Both the position numbers and the translations under genes were made by a program. The notes below the pieces were generated by a model. That model had not been told where the DNA came from, made no database searches, and saw nothing but the letters and a program-made list of their open reading frames with translations. This document shows, one piece after another, positions 11,601-26,600 of a stretch of 64,000 nucleotides of DNA (position 1 is its first letter; each line of letters opens with the position of its first letter). The DNA is from Pratylenchus scribneri. Lineage: Eukaryota; Nematoda; Chromadorea; Rhabditida; Pratylenchidae. The DNA lies in NCBI GenBank assembly GCA_030063045.1, contig JAQSEB010000011.1, positions 1,426,001 through 1,490,000 of the forward strand, written 5' to 3'.

Positions 11601-14600
11601 GTGCTCAAGGATAAGGCAAATGCTGGGATGGATGGGGCCAGATTCAGTCGGACCGAATATTTTGGCAATTTCACAAATGCAAGTGCCCTTTTATGCCTAT
11701 TTTTTGTGTATTTCCTCTGTTTTTTGAAGGAATTGAAGCCTGGCGATGAATTGGTCCCATCCGAACCATTGTTGGCCCTATTTCCAAGCCAAAGAGCCGG
11801 CGATCGAATCGTCTATTCATTGGACAGAACAAATCCTTACGGCCAATTATTTGAAATGGAGCCGGACACCGGGCGCATTCGATTGGCCCAACCAATGCCC
11901 GAAACGCCGCCACAAACAATGGAATTGGACATTTTGGTAGCTTTTTCATTCATTCAACAAATTTGAATATAAATAAAACATGGAAAAATGACATCGACGA
12001 ATTTTTAACAAATTAAAATTAAATAAGAACATTTTAATTTTATAGTAAATCCAATTTTTCAAGTGAATATTAGCGCTGGTAATGAATTGAATTTGGAAAG
12101 AATTTGTAAATTTAGCAGAAAATGACAAAAAGTTATGACCAAAAAAAATGATGGCATAATAGACAAAATTGAGCAGTTTTCGTTTTATGGCCATAACATT
12201 TTGGCCAATATATCGGATCAGTCATTTTAAACAGAAATAGATTCCGAATTATATTGGAAATTTTTTATTTAAGGTCCTAGAAATTTTTGAGAAGAGATAA
12301 TGTGGCCAATGCGCAAAATTCGGGACAGTCTTTTTCCATTAAATTTATCTGATATTTTATTTAATATAGCAGAAAATAATTTTTTGAAAATTTTCAAATT
12401 AAAAGCGAGAAATTTTTGTTTAATTATCAAAGAAATTATAAAATTTAAAAAAAGCCATCGTACATTTTTCAGGCCAAACTTTTGCCCAAGGATTTGACAT
12501 CATCGCCAGAAGGCAATTCGGTGCATGCTAAATTGATTTTGACGGATCAAACCGAAGTGCGGCTAACATATTTCACTCAATGCCACTATGAGACACATTT
12601 GGCCGAAAATCCCAGTGCCTACACTCGAGTGTTGCATTTCAACTTCAAAGGCGATGTTTGTTTGTTTTTTGGGGTATTTTTATGATGGCTTTGATCAAGA
12701 AAGTTAACTAAAAAGAAGGCACTAAAATTTGTCACATATTAGTATCCAAAGATATATTTTAATATAACGAAATATGATTTTCGCCAATTATAAAAATGGA
12801 TACGCCCCAATTTGTCGCCGTTAATAATAACTTAATAATTCATCAAGGTCTGAATCATTTTTCATGATTTTAATATCTAATTAAAGAGAATTTGTTGCCT
12901 ATAGCCTATCTAATGATATTATTTTTATTTAAATTGGTTTAGAATTAATGAAGCTATGCTCAAAAAAGCCATAGAAAATTTTTATAATCCTTAATACCAT
13001 TTTAAATGGTTTTTTGTGAATAACTTTTTCATTTCTTAACCAATTTAAATAAAAGTATAATGCATTAGATATCCAATAGTCTGTTCTTTAATTTGATACT
13101 AAAATCATCAAAATTGGTTCATTGCTTGATGAATTATTGTAAATAAATGGCGACTGGCTACTCTGGATAGAAATATCAAATTGGCATATTATATTTTTAT
13201 TTGACCAATTCCCTAAACAAAATTTGTTAATTCTCATAGGTGGAAGGTGTCGAACTGCTGAATGGAACCGATTTGTTCAAGGTGGACCAATATGGGCAAA
13301 TGACGGTTCGGCCCGGGGTGGAAATTGATCGGGAAAGGACGGAAAGGATTGTGGTCAAGGCCAGATTGAGGGTACATTTTTAATGGGGGATTGGCATTGG
13401 GAAATTGGAAATTTTTATTAGGGAAGAGAAAAAGAGAAAAATAATTAAAATTTATTTTCATTAAAAATTGGAAAAAATAATTAATTTGGGGAAATTTTGC
13501 CTTGAGCCAAATTCATCGAGGGCGAATTCCCTCGGGGCTTATCTGTAAAAAATTCTTAGGCATTAATAAATTTTTTTAATGATTTTGTTAAAATAATATT
13601 CAAAATTTTTCTTCCACAAATAGAGCAAAGCCGCATTGCACCCAAAATCGTTGGAATTGTGCCAAATTGCAACGGCCGATGTGCTCATCGATGATGTGAG
13701 TTATGGTGGAATATTTGGAGCCATTTTTTGGCCATAACTCCACAAGGAAGTAACCAATTTTGGAAGGCAAATATTCTATTGGAAAGTCCTAAATGTCCTC
13801 TAAAAAGTGGCCTTTTCTAATTTATTGAAAACTTAAAAACAATTGATAGAAAAAGCGGCTTTTCTCGCAAATCAAGAAAATTTAAGCTTATTATGCGCAA
13901 CGACATGTAACTTTAAGATGGGAATTCATAAATTTAGAAAAATGCCAAATTATAGAGGGCACTTTGGGCTCCAAATTGATTTATTGCCTTACCGAATTGT
14001 TATTGCCACATTGATATGTATGGGCCAAAAACCAGTGAATATACTGAACTTATCATTTTTTGGGTTCTTATAAATTTTCAGCTTTTATAATTTATCTTAT
14101 TTCTTTGCCAAAAATTACTCTAATATAGGTCAACGACCACAGTCCTCGGTTCACTCGGCGAACTTATCGTTTTCGGCTGGCCGAACCGAATCCATTCAAC
14201 AATACAGAGATTGGCTCATTGCTTGCCTTGGATGGGGACATTGGCGAATTTGGCCGAGTTCGCTACAGGATATTGGATGAATTTGTGCCGGATGGACAAG
14301 GTGGCGAGGAGCCATTGCCTTTTGTCCTTTTTCAGGTGGAAATTTAAAAATTTATGGTGGAATTTTAATGAAAATTTGGACAAAAATTATCATACATAAT
14401 TTTCACGCCTTGTGAGTTTTTGACACTTTTAAGGCACTAAATGTAAATTTTTTGGGATTTTTGATTCCATTGTTTTTCGCCATAGTTTTCTTTACACCAG
14501 AATAATCCTTTAAATTTATTCATTATTCTCAGCATTTAATATTTTTAATTAATTTTGAATAGTCACTCATCACTCTACCTCTTAAATAGCTTTGTTGGCC

Positions 14601-17600
14601 TTTTCACCATTTAACAATGTTAAATCTCATCCAAAAGGCAAAAGATAGCCAAAAAATGAATAAAGTGCATTCATTCTAAGACGATCTTCATTTCTAATTG
14701 TTTCAAAAATCTCCTAAAATTCTCTCATCAACATTTTCCCATTTCTAATTTTGTCCAGGCCGACGGTGCAGCCACCCTTTTCTACGTAATTAAACCACTC
14801 CATTTGGAGTTACGTCAACCGTATAAACCACAATCCGAGTACACATTCACGGTGGAAGCATTCGATGCGGATGAGGACCCGAGGACGGCCCGAGTGTCGG
14901 TCAATGTTCGATTGGAGGAGGCAACTACGGCCGGGACTGGTGCCCCAAAAGATGGGCCAGGACCTGGAACTGGGGCCAAAATAGCCGAAGAAAGGGAGGA
15001 GGAGGCCCTTTTGGATGAGGAGGCACAAATTGAGCCGGTGGAAGAGGAGGTGGCCTCTCCGCAACAGGCCAGGGATCAACCACAACCACAGGTCCAACAA
15101 TTTGATTTATTTAGCCTCGAATTTCGATTATCCGGACTAATTTTTGTGAGAAATGTCATTGTAAAAGTAAAATTTAATGAGTTAAGTAAGCATTGATGAA
15201 ACAATTAGCCATAAAATTTGCATATTTTATGGCCAAAAAATTGGCAAAATTGTGCCACTGTTCTTCTGGGAAAAGAATATTTCAGCAAAAACTGATAATT
15301 CAATTGGAATTGAAACCATTTAGCTTTTTAAAATGGCATCAAAAATTGCAGTTTGATTTTTTTGGAGCAAATTTGGCAGTGCCTAAATGAGTCCTAATCT
15401 ACTATGGATTAACCAATTTTAAGGCACTTTTCTGAAATATTTTTGTAATATTTTCCAACTAAATTTACGGCAAAACTACTCTTTATAAATTAATTTTAAT
15501 TGGGCAAATAAATTTAAATTATTTTTTGTCATTTTTTGAAGAGTTTGATTAAATTTAATTAATTAAATCTATAATATTTGAATAGGATTCATCGGAGGAG
15601 GCGGAAATGCTCCAATTTGACTCATCCCAACAATCATCTCAACGAAGGAGTTTGCCAGACAATAAAAAATCGGCATTGGCAGCACCGACCAAAAAGCAAT
15701 TGGGAAATAAAATGGAACAAAAGCCATTGCAATTTGGCCAAGAACATTTTGTGTTCCGATTGAGTGGCACCCTAAAGGAGGGCCAAACCATTGGATGGGT
15801 TCAGGCTGGAACCGGCGGAAATGGCAATAATGGAAAGGAGGAGGGAGGATTTGGGGAAGGATTGGACAAAAGTGGAATAATGCCCGAATTGGAGGTGAGT
15901 ACCGCAAAATGGAAAGTGGCAAAAATTTTGGCAATATTTCCAATTTTTTTCCTAATCTAATACCTAGTGTTTTTGTGGCTAGAGTAGCTGAGTCAAAGGC
16001 TCTGGTCCTGGGCCTTTACCGGAGACCTAAAAGCCCCAGAATAGGCCAATGAATAGAAGAGGGATTAGAAGCGAATGAAATTCAAATTATTCTTTAATAT
16101 GTAATTGTGCGTGAAAATGTGATAAATGTGAAGGGAAAAACCTTTGAAGAGGAAGAAGAGGGTGGGTTTATAAATACGAATTGGGGCAATATTTGATTGA
16201 TAGGTTGACAGGGTGATTAGGCAAAAAGTGGGGGCTGGGGGTGGGAGTACAGTAGGATAAATATGACAGAGGCAAGGGAGCAAAAATTTGATGGATATTT
16301 AACAGATTTGTTTATTTTTTTTCTTCTCTAAATGTATGACAAAAAGACAAATTCCTATTATTATTATTATGAATTTTTATTAAATAATCAAGATAGACTT
16401 AATTAAGTATTTATCAAACAATGAATGTTATAAACGGTTTACTTATTTAAGGGTCAATTTATAACTGCCGAATGAATGCACATACCGAATTAGCATTTGA
16501 CCCTTACTTCATTGAGGCAATAACAATAACCAATCTGAGAAAAAGCGATAGACCCAGTGGAAAATCCAAAAGTGCTCTCTACAATTTGGCCTATTTAAAT
16601 TTAATAATTCCAACTTTAAAAAAAAGTTACGTATCTTTGAGTGTAATGAACCGAATTTATTTGAGGAAAAGTCGCTTATTTTACCAAGTAGAAAGCCAGT
16701 TTTTAGAGTATATTTAAGGCTTTTTAATGGCATTTTGTTTTTGTCTTCATAAATTGGTTCCTTCCTTGTTGAGATATGCCCAAAAGAATGACCATAAATA
16801 CTCAATCGTCCTTTTTCTATTCCATAACCACAATTTTGGCCATATTTATATGCAAATTTCATTGGGATTAATTCGATAAAATTCCTAAACAATTTGGACA
16901 CAAATCAACAATCAATTTAATTTTTGTAGCCCCCAATTGAATATGCAGTGGAGGAGGGCATTGCCGGCTTTGTTGGTGTGGAACCGGCCACTGGCCGTCT
17001 CTTTGTTGGCCCACATTTGGCCGGCGATCGATTCGAGGAAATCCGCTTCACCGTTGCCGCACAACATCGCCGGGATGGACGCGTTTTGGTGAGTTTAATA
17101 TTTCTGGATTTGAAATTTGAATTCAAAGCGAATGCTTTTATTTAAATTGACAAAAATATTGAATTTTCCAAAATAATTTCTTGTTGAAAAAATAATATTT
17201 TACAGGCCATATAACTTGAGATCAAATCAGGCTTCTTTTCGATATCTTTTATTCGAACTAATTCTACCCTTAATTTTAACCTTTTATCCCAAATCCTAAA
17301 CTCTGGCCAAGTTAGATGGCCTCAAAAAAGATTATTTTTCTACACGGAAAGTGTTCGGCAAATTCAATATTCAAAATCATAAAAATATTTAGGATTTTTG
17401 CCATAATTTTCTGGCCTACAATTTGGTTAAATTTATAATTCTTTTTTTTATCAACTATATTTTTGGTCGAATTCTCCTCTCTCATCTTATACAAATATGT
17501 TTTTTTTTAAATTTATCTTTCACAAAATAATAATCACTTAATGAAGGCGCGAAAGTGGCAAAGAACTGTGTTCTTTTTTATTCCCTTGGAATGGATCTTT

Positions 17601-20600
17601 TTTTATGGCCCCCGCGGTCAGCGCAATCCCTTCCCATTCCCCATACCTTTTTACTGGTGGTGTGCCATTTGGCGAGGCGAGGGGTTTATAAGGTGGTCGC
17701 CGCCTGGCAACCCCACTTTTGGCCTTTTCCCCCGCCATCAATCTTCCATTCCTTCTTCTTCCCTTTTTGGCCTTCCACCAAATGCCATAATTGCTTTTGG
17801 CCATTTTTAGTGAGGTTCTTTTCAGCCAGCGGCCAATTCCCTCCTTCTGTCCACCCATTTTATGCCTGGTTCCCATTTCCGTCCACCTGTCCCCCTCCTT
17901 CTCCCATTTCCACCCTTTTCCGAATGGCCAGTTTGGAAGCGGCTATTCCCCCCAAATTCGAAAAGCACACAAATCCACAATATATTTTGACCTTCACCTC
18001 CCTCAGTTGTTGTCCATTATTCCATAGAAGCCGAAATTTTTTGAAGCCTGGGATTTAAAAATTCTTAGCGGCAAAATTGTAAGATTTAGCCACTGGGAAT
18101 ATCGTGGATTTGGATCCAAATAATAAAAAAAATATTGGAAGGATTTTGCCAAGCGGATTATCCTCCCCTTTCCTTTCAATTCCACCATTTTTTCGGTCCC
18201 ATTAAACATTAGTAATTATTGAAATAGTAACATTCTTAAATGGCACAAATTTTGCACTGCAAAGTCCTCCTTATTATTAAATTCTCTAAAATACAATTTT
18301 CTTTGTATATTTAAATCACAAAAAAATAGAAAAATGCCTGCTGATTCATAATTAAAATGGACGCTACTCAGCAATGTCCATTGTCAATTTTTATAATATT
18401 TATTCATTAATCAACAAAAATATATTAATTCTTCTTCTACAAAAATGTTACCCGAATCATTGGTCTATTTGCTGGCCAAGGTACTCTCTAAATTAGACTA
18501 ATGAATTTGAATTGAATGAACTAATAAATAGATTATTCAATCTTGTGATTTGGCATATTTTATATTTTATTAATCTCTATTAATAAAATGATTATACTTT
18601 TGTCGTTTATGTTACCACTTTCTGTAGATCATTTGATATCAAAATGAGTGAATGAACGTAAATTGGCCATAAAATTATGGCCAAAAAAACGAAAACTTTC
18701 CAATTTAAGCCTATCTTGGCACTTTTAATCCGACGTTATTAAACACAAATTCAGGCCACTGCCCTTGTCTCCGTCCTCATTGACGAATCCACCAGCATTG
18801 GGCGCCCTCAATTCGCCGAACCTCTCTATCGATTGCAATTGGATTTGAGCCAACCGGAAGGCCAATGGCCTCGTCGCTTGGGCCAAATCCAAGCCAGCAC
18901 CATTGGAGGCAATGGAACGGTGTTGGCCGGCGATTTGGTCTACAAATTGGTGGACGGATATTTATTCGGTGGATTATTGGCCATTGACTCAACCAATGGG
19001 ACATTATGGGTGCAAAGGCAGCCAACCGAGGAGGAATGGCCAAGAGGAGTGCCAATCCGATTTGGGGTAAGCTCTGTGGATTTTAGGCAGAGGAAAATGA
19101 ATTATCTCCACTTTTAAAATTTGAATGAATTTTGATGTAAAAATTATTCTTAATTTAATTTTGAGTTGGATGAGAAAAAATTTCGTTTGATAAAAGTGCT
19201 TTCTTCCTACAAGAATTGGTTTTATTTGGAATTATTTGAATGTTTCGCCTCTGACAAGGATTCAATGCCTTTAGGGTTTTAATTTATTAATAAATAAAAA
19301 ATTTATTCTAAAAATCATAAAAAAAATTAGTTCTTTGGTATTTTGCATAAATTTCATTTGAAAATCAGATCCGTGCCTGTCTCCGCCAAAATGGCAGTGA
19401 ATGTGCCGATGCCCGGATTGAGGCGGACATTGTCAGTTTGAAAGCGCCGATGCCTCCACTTTCATTGGATGGGCCAATCATTAACAATGGGGCCGCAACG
19501 ATGGAATTTGAACAGGTAAATATGTTAATTTTATTATTGGCTTTTCCAAATTCTAAATCGTGCCTCTAATTCCAATCAAAATATCCTAAAAAATAATTTA
19601 AATCCGAGTTTAAAAACAGTAATAGTTCAGTACCTTTATACCTAAACAGCTCTTTTAGTCACATCTCAACAAGGGAACAACCAATACAAAAAAGCCATTT
19701 AAAACCTCAGAAATGTCCACTAAAATATTGTCTCACTAATTATTTTAAAATTTAAAGCATTTTTGTAAAATAGGCGGTTTTTTCCTATCAAGTCAGAAAA
19801 TTTTTGATTTATTACACTCTAAAAACTGACTTTTTCATAAAGTTTAATGTAATACAATTTAAAAAGGCCAAATTTTAGAGGACAATTTTGGCTTTCAATT
19901 AGTATATCGCCTACTGCCTTGGCAAAATGGGAAGAAACTTAGGCCAGATTAGAATCATCCTCTCTCTCTACCGTATTTTTGCATTTCATTTTCTGTACAG
20001 TTTCGCTACGAATTGGATTTGTCCGAGCGCACATTTGTGCCACAAGGCTCATCATTGGTGCGGGTGAATGTTCGCCCAGTGAATGGGACTACGGTTGGTG
20101 CCAATCAAAAGATTCACTATCGGCTTTTGTCACCGCCCTCAAATGCCAATACCGGTGATGGCGGATTCACATTGGGCGAAGTTGGAGGAGAGAACAATGG
20201 GATACAGGCAGACGATTTGGAATTGGATTTGGAGGTGAAATGACCATAAATAATTTATTCAAAATGGAAAGAATTCTTTTGTTAATTTGACAAAGGAAAA
20301 ATATGAAATGATTGAATTGAAATTTAGTCAAAAATAGAATAGACATTTTTGGGCCGCCATAATTGACCAATTTATTTGACTTGTTAATAAATTTTTCTAG
20401 CCTTTATAGCAGCCACCCATTTATAGCCAAATTATCAGGCCTAAAAAAGTTCTGCCTAATTTTTATTAAAATGATGAGTGCCAACGCTTAGATTTCCAAT
20501 TAATATGTTCAAAACATATTGTCAAAGGTATCATTTGAACTTCTTGGATTATTTTGCCATTAGCTTCAAATTATCCACAAAACTCAATTATGAAATCCAT

Positions 20601-23600
20601 TATTTTACATATACCACTCTGCCACTGTCACACTCATTATAGCCAAATTATATGCCCTCAAATAAAATTCATCAAAATGCTAAAATTGAATAGGCAATGG
20701 AATATTGGTTAAAAAATATTTAGGCAAAAATCTAAATTTTACTTTATTATTGACCCTGAAATATTTACAAATTTTGCACATTTACAATTTACATCAATAA
20801 AATGCATATTTAATTTAGACCGGCGATCTTCGTTCCGACAAAGATTTGCGTTTTGCCCCCGTTGGTCCCATTCAAACGCGGCAATTCACAGTGCAAGCCA
20901 CCGGGACAAATGCAGATGATGATGAGCTAATTTTGGCGGAGGCCACCATTTTGATTCGGAGTAGGCCAAAAAGTGAATGGGCGGATGAAAGTGGCGAAAA
21001 AACAACACGAATTCAATTCATTCCGTTGCCAAAAATAATTTTCTTGGCCTCCACCAAACCAATTGGCTCCACCATTTTGAGGTGGCAAATTTTGCAAATT
21101 TATGCAGACTTTTTTGGCATTGAAATTTGAACTTAAATTTAATTAATTATTTTAGGGTTTCGGTGCGTGCCCAAAACCCGAGGGATGGCACTTGGCATTT
21201 GTTGCCGTTGGCCGCATTCCAAACCGGCGATGGCCATCCTGTCCAGGTCCATTAAAATTGGGGAATATAATCGAATTATTTTGGATAGTTTCAATTTTTG
21301 CTCCTCCAATTAAGACTAAAATTAGGAGGTTTTTCAATATCTTTTTGGCCCATAATTTAACAAGGAAGCAAACTTTTTAAAATCTAATTATATAAAATTT
21401 AAACTGGTCCAAATTGTAGAGGACATTTTGGATTTCCAATGGTAAATCACTTTCGCAATTAGATATAAATCTGCTTGACTTTTAGGCCGACGCAAATTAC
21501 CAAAACGTCCCCCGAGCACATCCAAATATTAAAAGTTATAGCCAAGCTAAAATAGAAACCAAAATCCTCTGTCAATTTTTTTTGTCTTTTTTGTCTTATT
21601 TTTCTATAGTAATTTAATTTTGGCCAATTATTTAGATGTATCAAAATACTAATATAGAAAGGGCTAACCCAATGTTAAAAAAAATTTATAAAAAGCTACG
21701 AAAAATTGCCATAAATTTGTCCGCTAGCCAAATATTAAGTCAACCCCATGATTTAAATAGTTAGAAATTATAAAAAAAAAATAAAAACAGGTGGAATATT
21801 CGGCGGAAACTGCCTCATCAACCAACAATGAAGGCAGCCCCCAACAACCTTTTGTGATGCGCGACAATTTGCTCACCGTCAACCAACAACCGTTGAGGCC
21901 TGGCCAATTCGATTTGATCATTCGGGCCAATTTGCAAAGGAGACATCCGTTGGAGGGTGAAAATCCAGCGAGGGAGGAAATTCGGGCACATCAAGCGGAA
22001 CACCCCCTTCGAATTGTGGTGATGGGCGAGGATGGCCGACAACGCTTTCCGGTTTTTGAACGAATTGGCTACGAATTCCAGGTAAAAATACTATTTTTAA
22101 TGGGGAGATTTTGGTTATGACAAAAAATTATTTGGAATTTTTGTAGTTTTTTTTGTAATTTTTTTAAATTAAATAATTACCCAAAATTAGGGTTAGAAAT
22201 AAGTGAATTAAAAAAAGGAACAATTCCCCTTTTTCTGGGCATTCTTATTTTCCCTATGAAGAATGTTCCTTTTTTAATAATTTTCCCATTTTTATTATGG
22301 ATAAATGAATTAATTTTCTATGATAAAATTTTAAGAAGTTTTCCAGCTCAAAAAGTAAACATTTTTAAAGGAAATATATTTGTATTTAAATAGATTTAAA
22401 TGCAAAATGCTTGACTGTGGGATTTGATAAGTAAATGTCGTTTTTTCCTCGTTAAAATAAAAATTTACAAAATTTCTAATCATATGATAAAGCATTTTCA
22501 CATCTATTAAAAACATACCAAATCATCAAAAATCGGTTCTTCCATTGATGAGTTATAGAACTTCTAAAAAGTTTTCATTTCTTCCCAACAATAAAGTAGA
22601 TTTATTAATGGAAAGGAATAATGCCTTTGTGGGGCATGTCAACTTTCCTCATTCATTGATTAAAAAAAGGGAGAAAATACGGTAGCAGAGAGAGAGAGTG
22701 GTTCAAGACACTTAAGGGTATATTCTTCATCTTTATGTTTTCCATTTTCCTTTCCTTTTTGCAAAATCACTGCGTACAGTAAACCGATAAATGCTAAGAA
22801 TTTAAAATAATTTCACCATTTTTATTATTTTAGACATTTATCATTATGATAACGTTCACAAAATTTCAGGTTGATCCGAATGCACATTTTCCGCTGGTTT
22901 TCCCTCCGTTGAATGCCTCGCTGGCCGGTGGCCAACAAATTCGATTCAGCCTCTTCCCAGCCCGAAGCGGTGACCCAACCGATGGACTGGAAATTCATCC
23001 ACAAAATGTGAATTAAATATTATTATTTAATTATGAATAAATTTAACATGTCCAATTTGTCCTCGTTCGAATAATTATTGAAATTTAAACCAAAAAATTT
23101 GAAATTATTTTTAAAAATTAATTTTGAAGGGTCAATTGCGCGTCCACCAACAATTCCTGGACCATTTCCCCGCTGAACAGGGCGGGGAAGTGTTTTTGGT
23201 GGTGCGGGCGGTGAATGCGGATGCACCGGAACAATTCTTTTCGGATGCCAGTGTTGCACTAATTGTCCATCCAAAAGGTCAGTGGATGGGCCAACAACAA
23301 AAAATTTTATACTAGAAATTATAGTATAATAATGTCATTTTAGTGCCTCAAAGTGTTTTTGGCCTATATGTATATGTATATCTCGGTGGGGCAATAGTAT
23401 AATCATTCTAAGAATGGATTGAAGTATAAAGTCCTCAATTTTCTTTACAAAATAGTCTCATTATAAGAGTTAGGGGACCATTGTGAACTGCCGATTACAT
23501 TAAAGCTTTGATTTTTAGGCCTTAACTCAGCGAGGCTATAGCCAATTTTACAAGGCGATATACCATTTAAAAGTACGAAGATTTCTCTACAAAATGGCTT

Positions 23601-26600
23601 AATTTAGGTTATTAGTTGGGAAAAGGTTATACAGAAATTTTTGTGTTTGCGGCAAATGATTACCACCAAATAAAGTACTTTTGTAAGATTTTTTGGCCCA
23701 ATCCCAGTGGGACTTTAAGCAATCAGAGAAGGCGTTATATCGTTTAAAAGGCTAGAATTTCCTTGACTTTAATAAAATGTTTAAATTACAAAATTTTTTG
23801 GAGAAAAAATTGCTTTTTCTTATGCCATTTCCCTTGGTGAACTCGAGTAGTCCCCATTCTGACAGAATTCTAATTTTAATCCATTTAATTTTCGAATAGT
23901 TCCCACTTCCAATTCTCATTATCCGAATTCTAATCCAATTAATTTACCTTCATTATCCAAATAAAAACAAATTTTCTTGAACAGCAATTCCACCGCTTCA
24001 ATTCGATGCCCCACTCTACCGATTTGTTCTGCATGAGGAGCAGGAGGCTGGCACTTTGTTGAATGGAGGAGGCACCATCCGAATTGGATTGGCCAATGCC
24101 CAAAAGCATCCAAATGCCCGAATTTGGTTGGCCAATGATGATGGAGGGCATTTTGAACTCCTCCAAAATGGGTCATTGGTGTTGAGGCATCCGGTGGATT
24201 TGGAGCAAATGCCAGATTCCAGCAGGGGACGAATTCAAATGGAGGTGGGTGCTGAAAATATTTTAGAAAAACAATATTGATCAATTTGGAATTAATTAAA
24301 AATTGGATAGAAAATTGCTTCCTTTGGTTCGAATTTATTTTAAATATAAATTATTGTAAATTTTATAAAGAAAATTCCAAAGACAAAACTATATTTAAAC
24401 TCTAATTAGGTTATCAATTTTAGTGAATATTAATTACTTCAAATGATATTACAATTAAACTATTATATTTGAAAATTTGAATTAAGTCTTTAGCTTTAAT
24501 CTATTTTATTCTCATCGAGACATATCTTCTGGGTTCATTCTTTAGAATAGTTTAACAAGGAAGCTACTAATTCAGCAGAAAGGCAACATGCTATTTTGAA
24601 AGCTCCTAATGTCTTCTAAAAAGTTACTCTTTTCTAATTTTTAAAAGAACTAAAAATTGTAAATAAGCGGCTTTTCCTCACAAGAGTTCTAATTTATTAT
24701 ACTGAAAGACATGTACCTTTTAAAACGAGAATTTCATGGACATTTTGGTTTTAAAATGGTTTATCATTTTCCAAAATTGGTTCTTACCTCTTAAAACGAT
24801 AGGCCAAAAAAAATGCCCTTCTCTGACGGAAAGCAACAAAAATATGGAATTTTACAAGTCTTTTTTTTCAAAATTTTATGCCAGCAAATTCCTCCAACTT
24901 TTATAATTTTTAAAATAAAGGTAATCGCGGAAGAAGGTCAAAATCGAGTATCAGCCCGAATTGAAGTGGAAGTTGTGGACAAGGACGAACATGTGCCCAC
25001 ATTTGTGCCATTATTCCCGGAATATAGAATTCGAATGCCGTTGGCGGCCGGACAGCCAATTGGCCAATTGGTGGCGGCGGATGAGGATTTCACGGACAGG
25101 CAACCCGGTGCCGGCCATCCTCTTGCATTTCGCGCCATTTCCGGTGCCTTTTTCATAAGCATATATTGTGGAAAAAATATTTTAAAAATTTGCATATATC
25201 TCTCATTTTTTATGAATTATCCGCCCGAATTAGTAGGGAAAAATAAGCATTTCTTGATAATAAATTAAAACTAAAAAAGTGAATTCATTGCCCAAAGCCC
25301 ACTAAATATTCTTTGGCAAATGTTTTCCATCCTTAAAGCCTTCCCCTCTACCTTAATTAGAGGAGAGAGAATTGATAATTTACACCAAATCTCTGTTTAT
25401 TAATGTCATTGAAGTCAAATTAACCCATTTAAATTCACAGGGAAAAAATCAAATTTATTCAAAGATAAGATAAAACTCTTAAGAATAGGATAAAACTTTG
25501 GAAACTTGGAATAATTTCTTCGAATTGTGCCCGTTGCCTGCCTAATAAAATAACTTATAGGGTCCACACTCCACAATTACATCCCAAGAAATATGTCAAA
25601 TAAAAAGCCAAGCAGAATATTTTCATTTTTTCTGAAATTTCACATTTCAATCCCCCAAATTGGCCACCAATTCAGAAATAATTAATTAAGGATTTTAAGG
25701 AAAATGGCATTTATTTTATAAATAATTTTTTCTCCGTGAATTGAATATAGAAAAATGATAGGGAAATTTGGATAATACCCCAAAAGGGGAATCATGTTTA
25801 TTTTAACAACTCTCTATAAAATAGTATTCCTCATTTTACCCACAAATTTAGGGAATGCCTCGCAATTGGTGCATGTCCAAAGGGATGGTCTTCTGTTGGT
25901 GAAGGATCCAAGCGATGCGATTGCCGGTGCCAATTATGTACTTTTGGTGGAAGTCCGAGACCATGATGGCCTAATTGCCAGGACCACGGCACGATTTGTA
26001 GTGGAAAATGAATCGGAAGGGGAAATGATTACGACGACGATTGGAAGCAGTTCAGTGGGAACATTGGCCGTGGAAGGTGCCGGAAACGAGAATCAAGTTG
26101 ATGAAAAAGGTGCGGGTCACTTTTTGGGCAGTTTTGGCCAAAAATTTACATCGGATTGAAATAGAACGATTAAGTACCCTAGGGAATTCATTTGACCATA
26201 TTTCAACAAGGAAGTAGCCAATTTTGGAAGGCAATATGCCATTTGAAAGCCCTAAATGCTAAAAGTGGCTTGTCTGATTTTTGAATTATAATTGGAAAAT
26301 AAGTATCTTTACCCTTAATCTCATAAAATTCGGCTCATTACACTTTAAAGTCGTTAAACTTTTCTAAATTTAGAATTTATAAATTTTTTAAATGCTAGAT
26401 TGTAGAGGACATTTTGTGCTTTTCAATTGTATATCATATTCCCAGATTGTTTATTACTTCGTTGAGCTCTATATAAGCCAAAGAATTGACCAGACCAGCA
26501 GAATCCTCCTTAATTTAATTTAAACAAAAAAATGGAAATAAACCTAAAAATGAATAAGTAATTTATTTGTTGACATTTCTTCCAAATATTATTCAAAAAA

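Noticed and set aside
17538..17876. 112-residue basic minus-strand open frame within a cadherin intron
   Set aside because: Arises from C/T bias on the plus strand; no splice sites, no recognisable domain.
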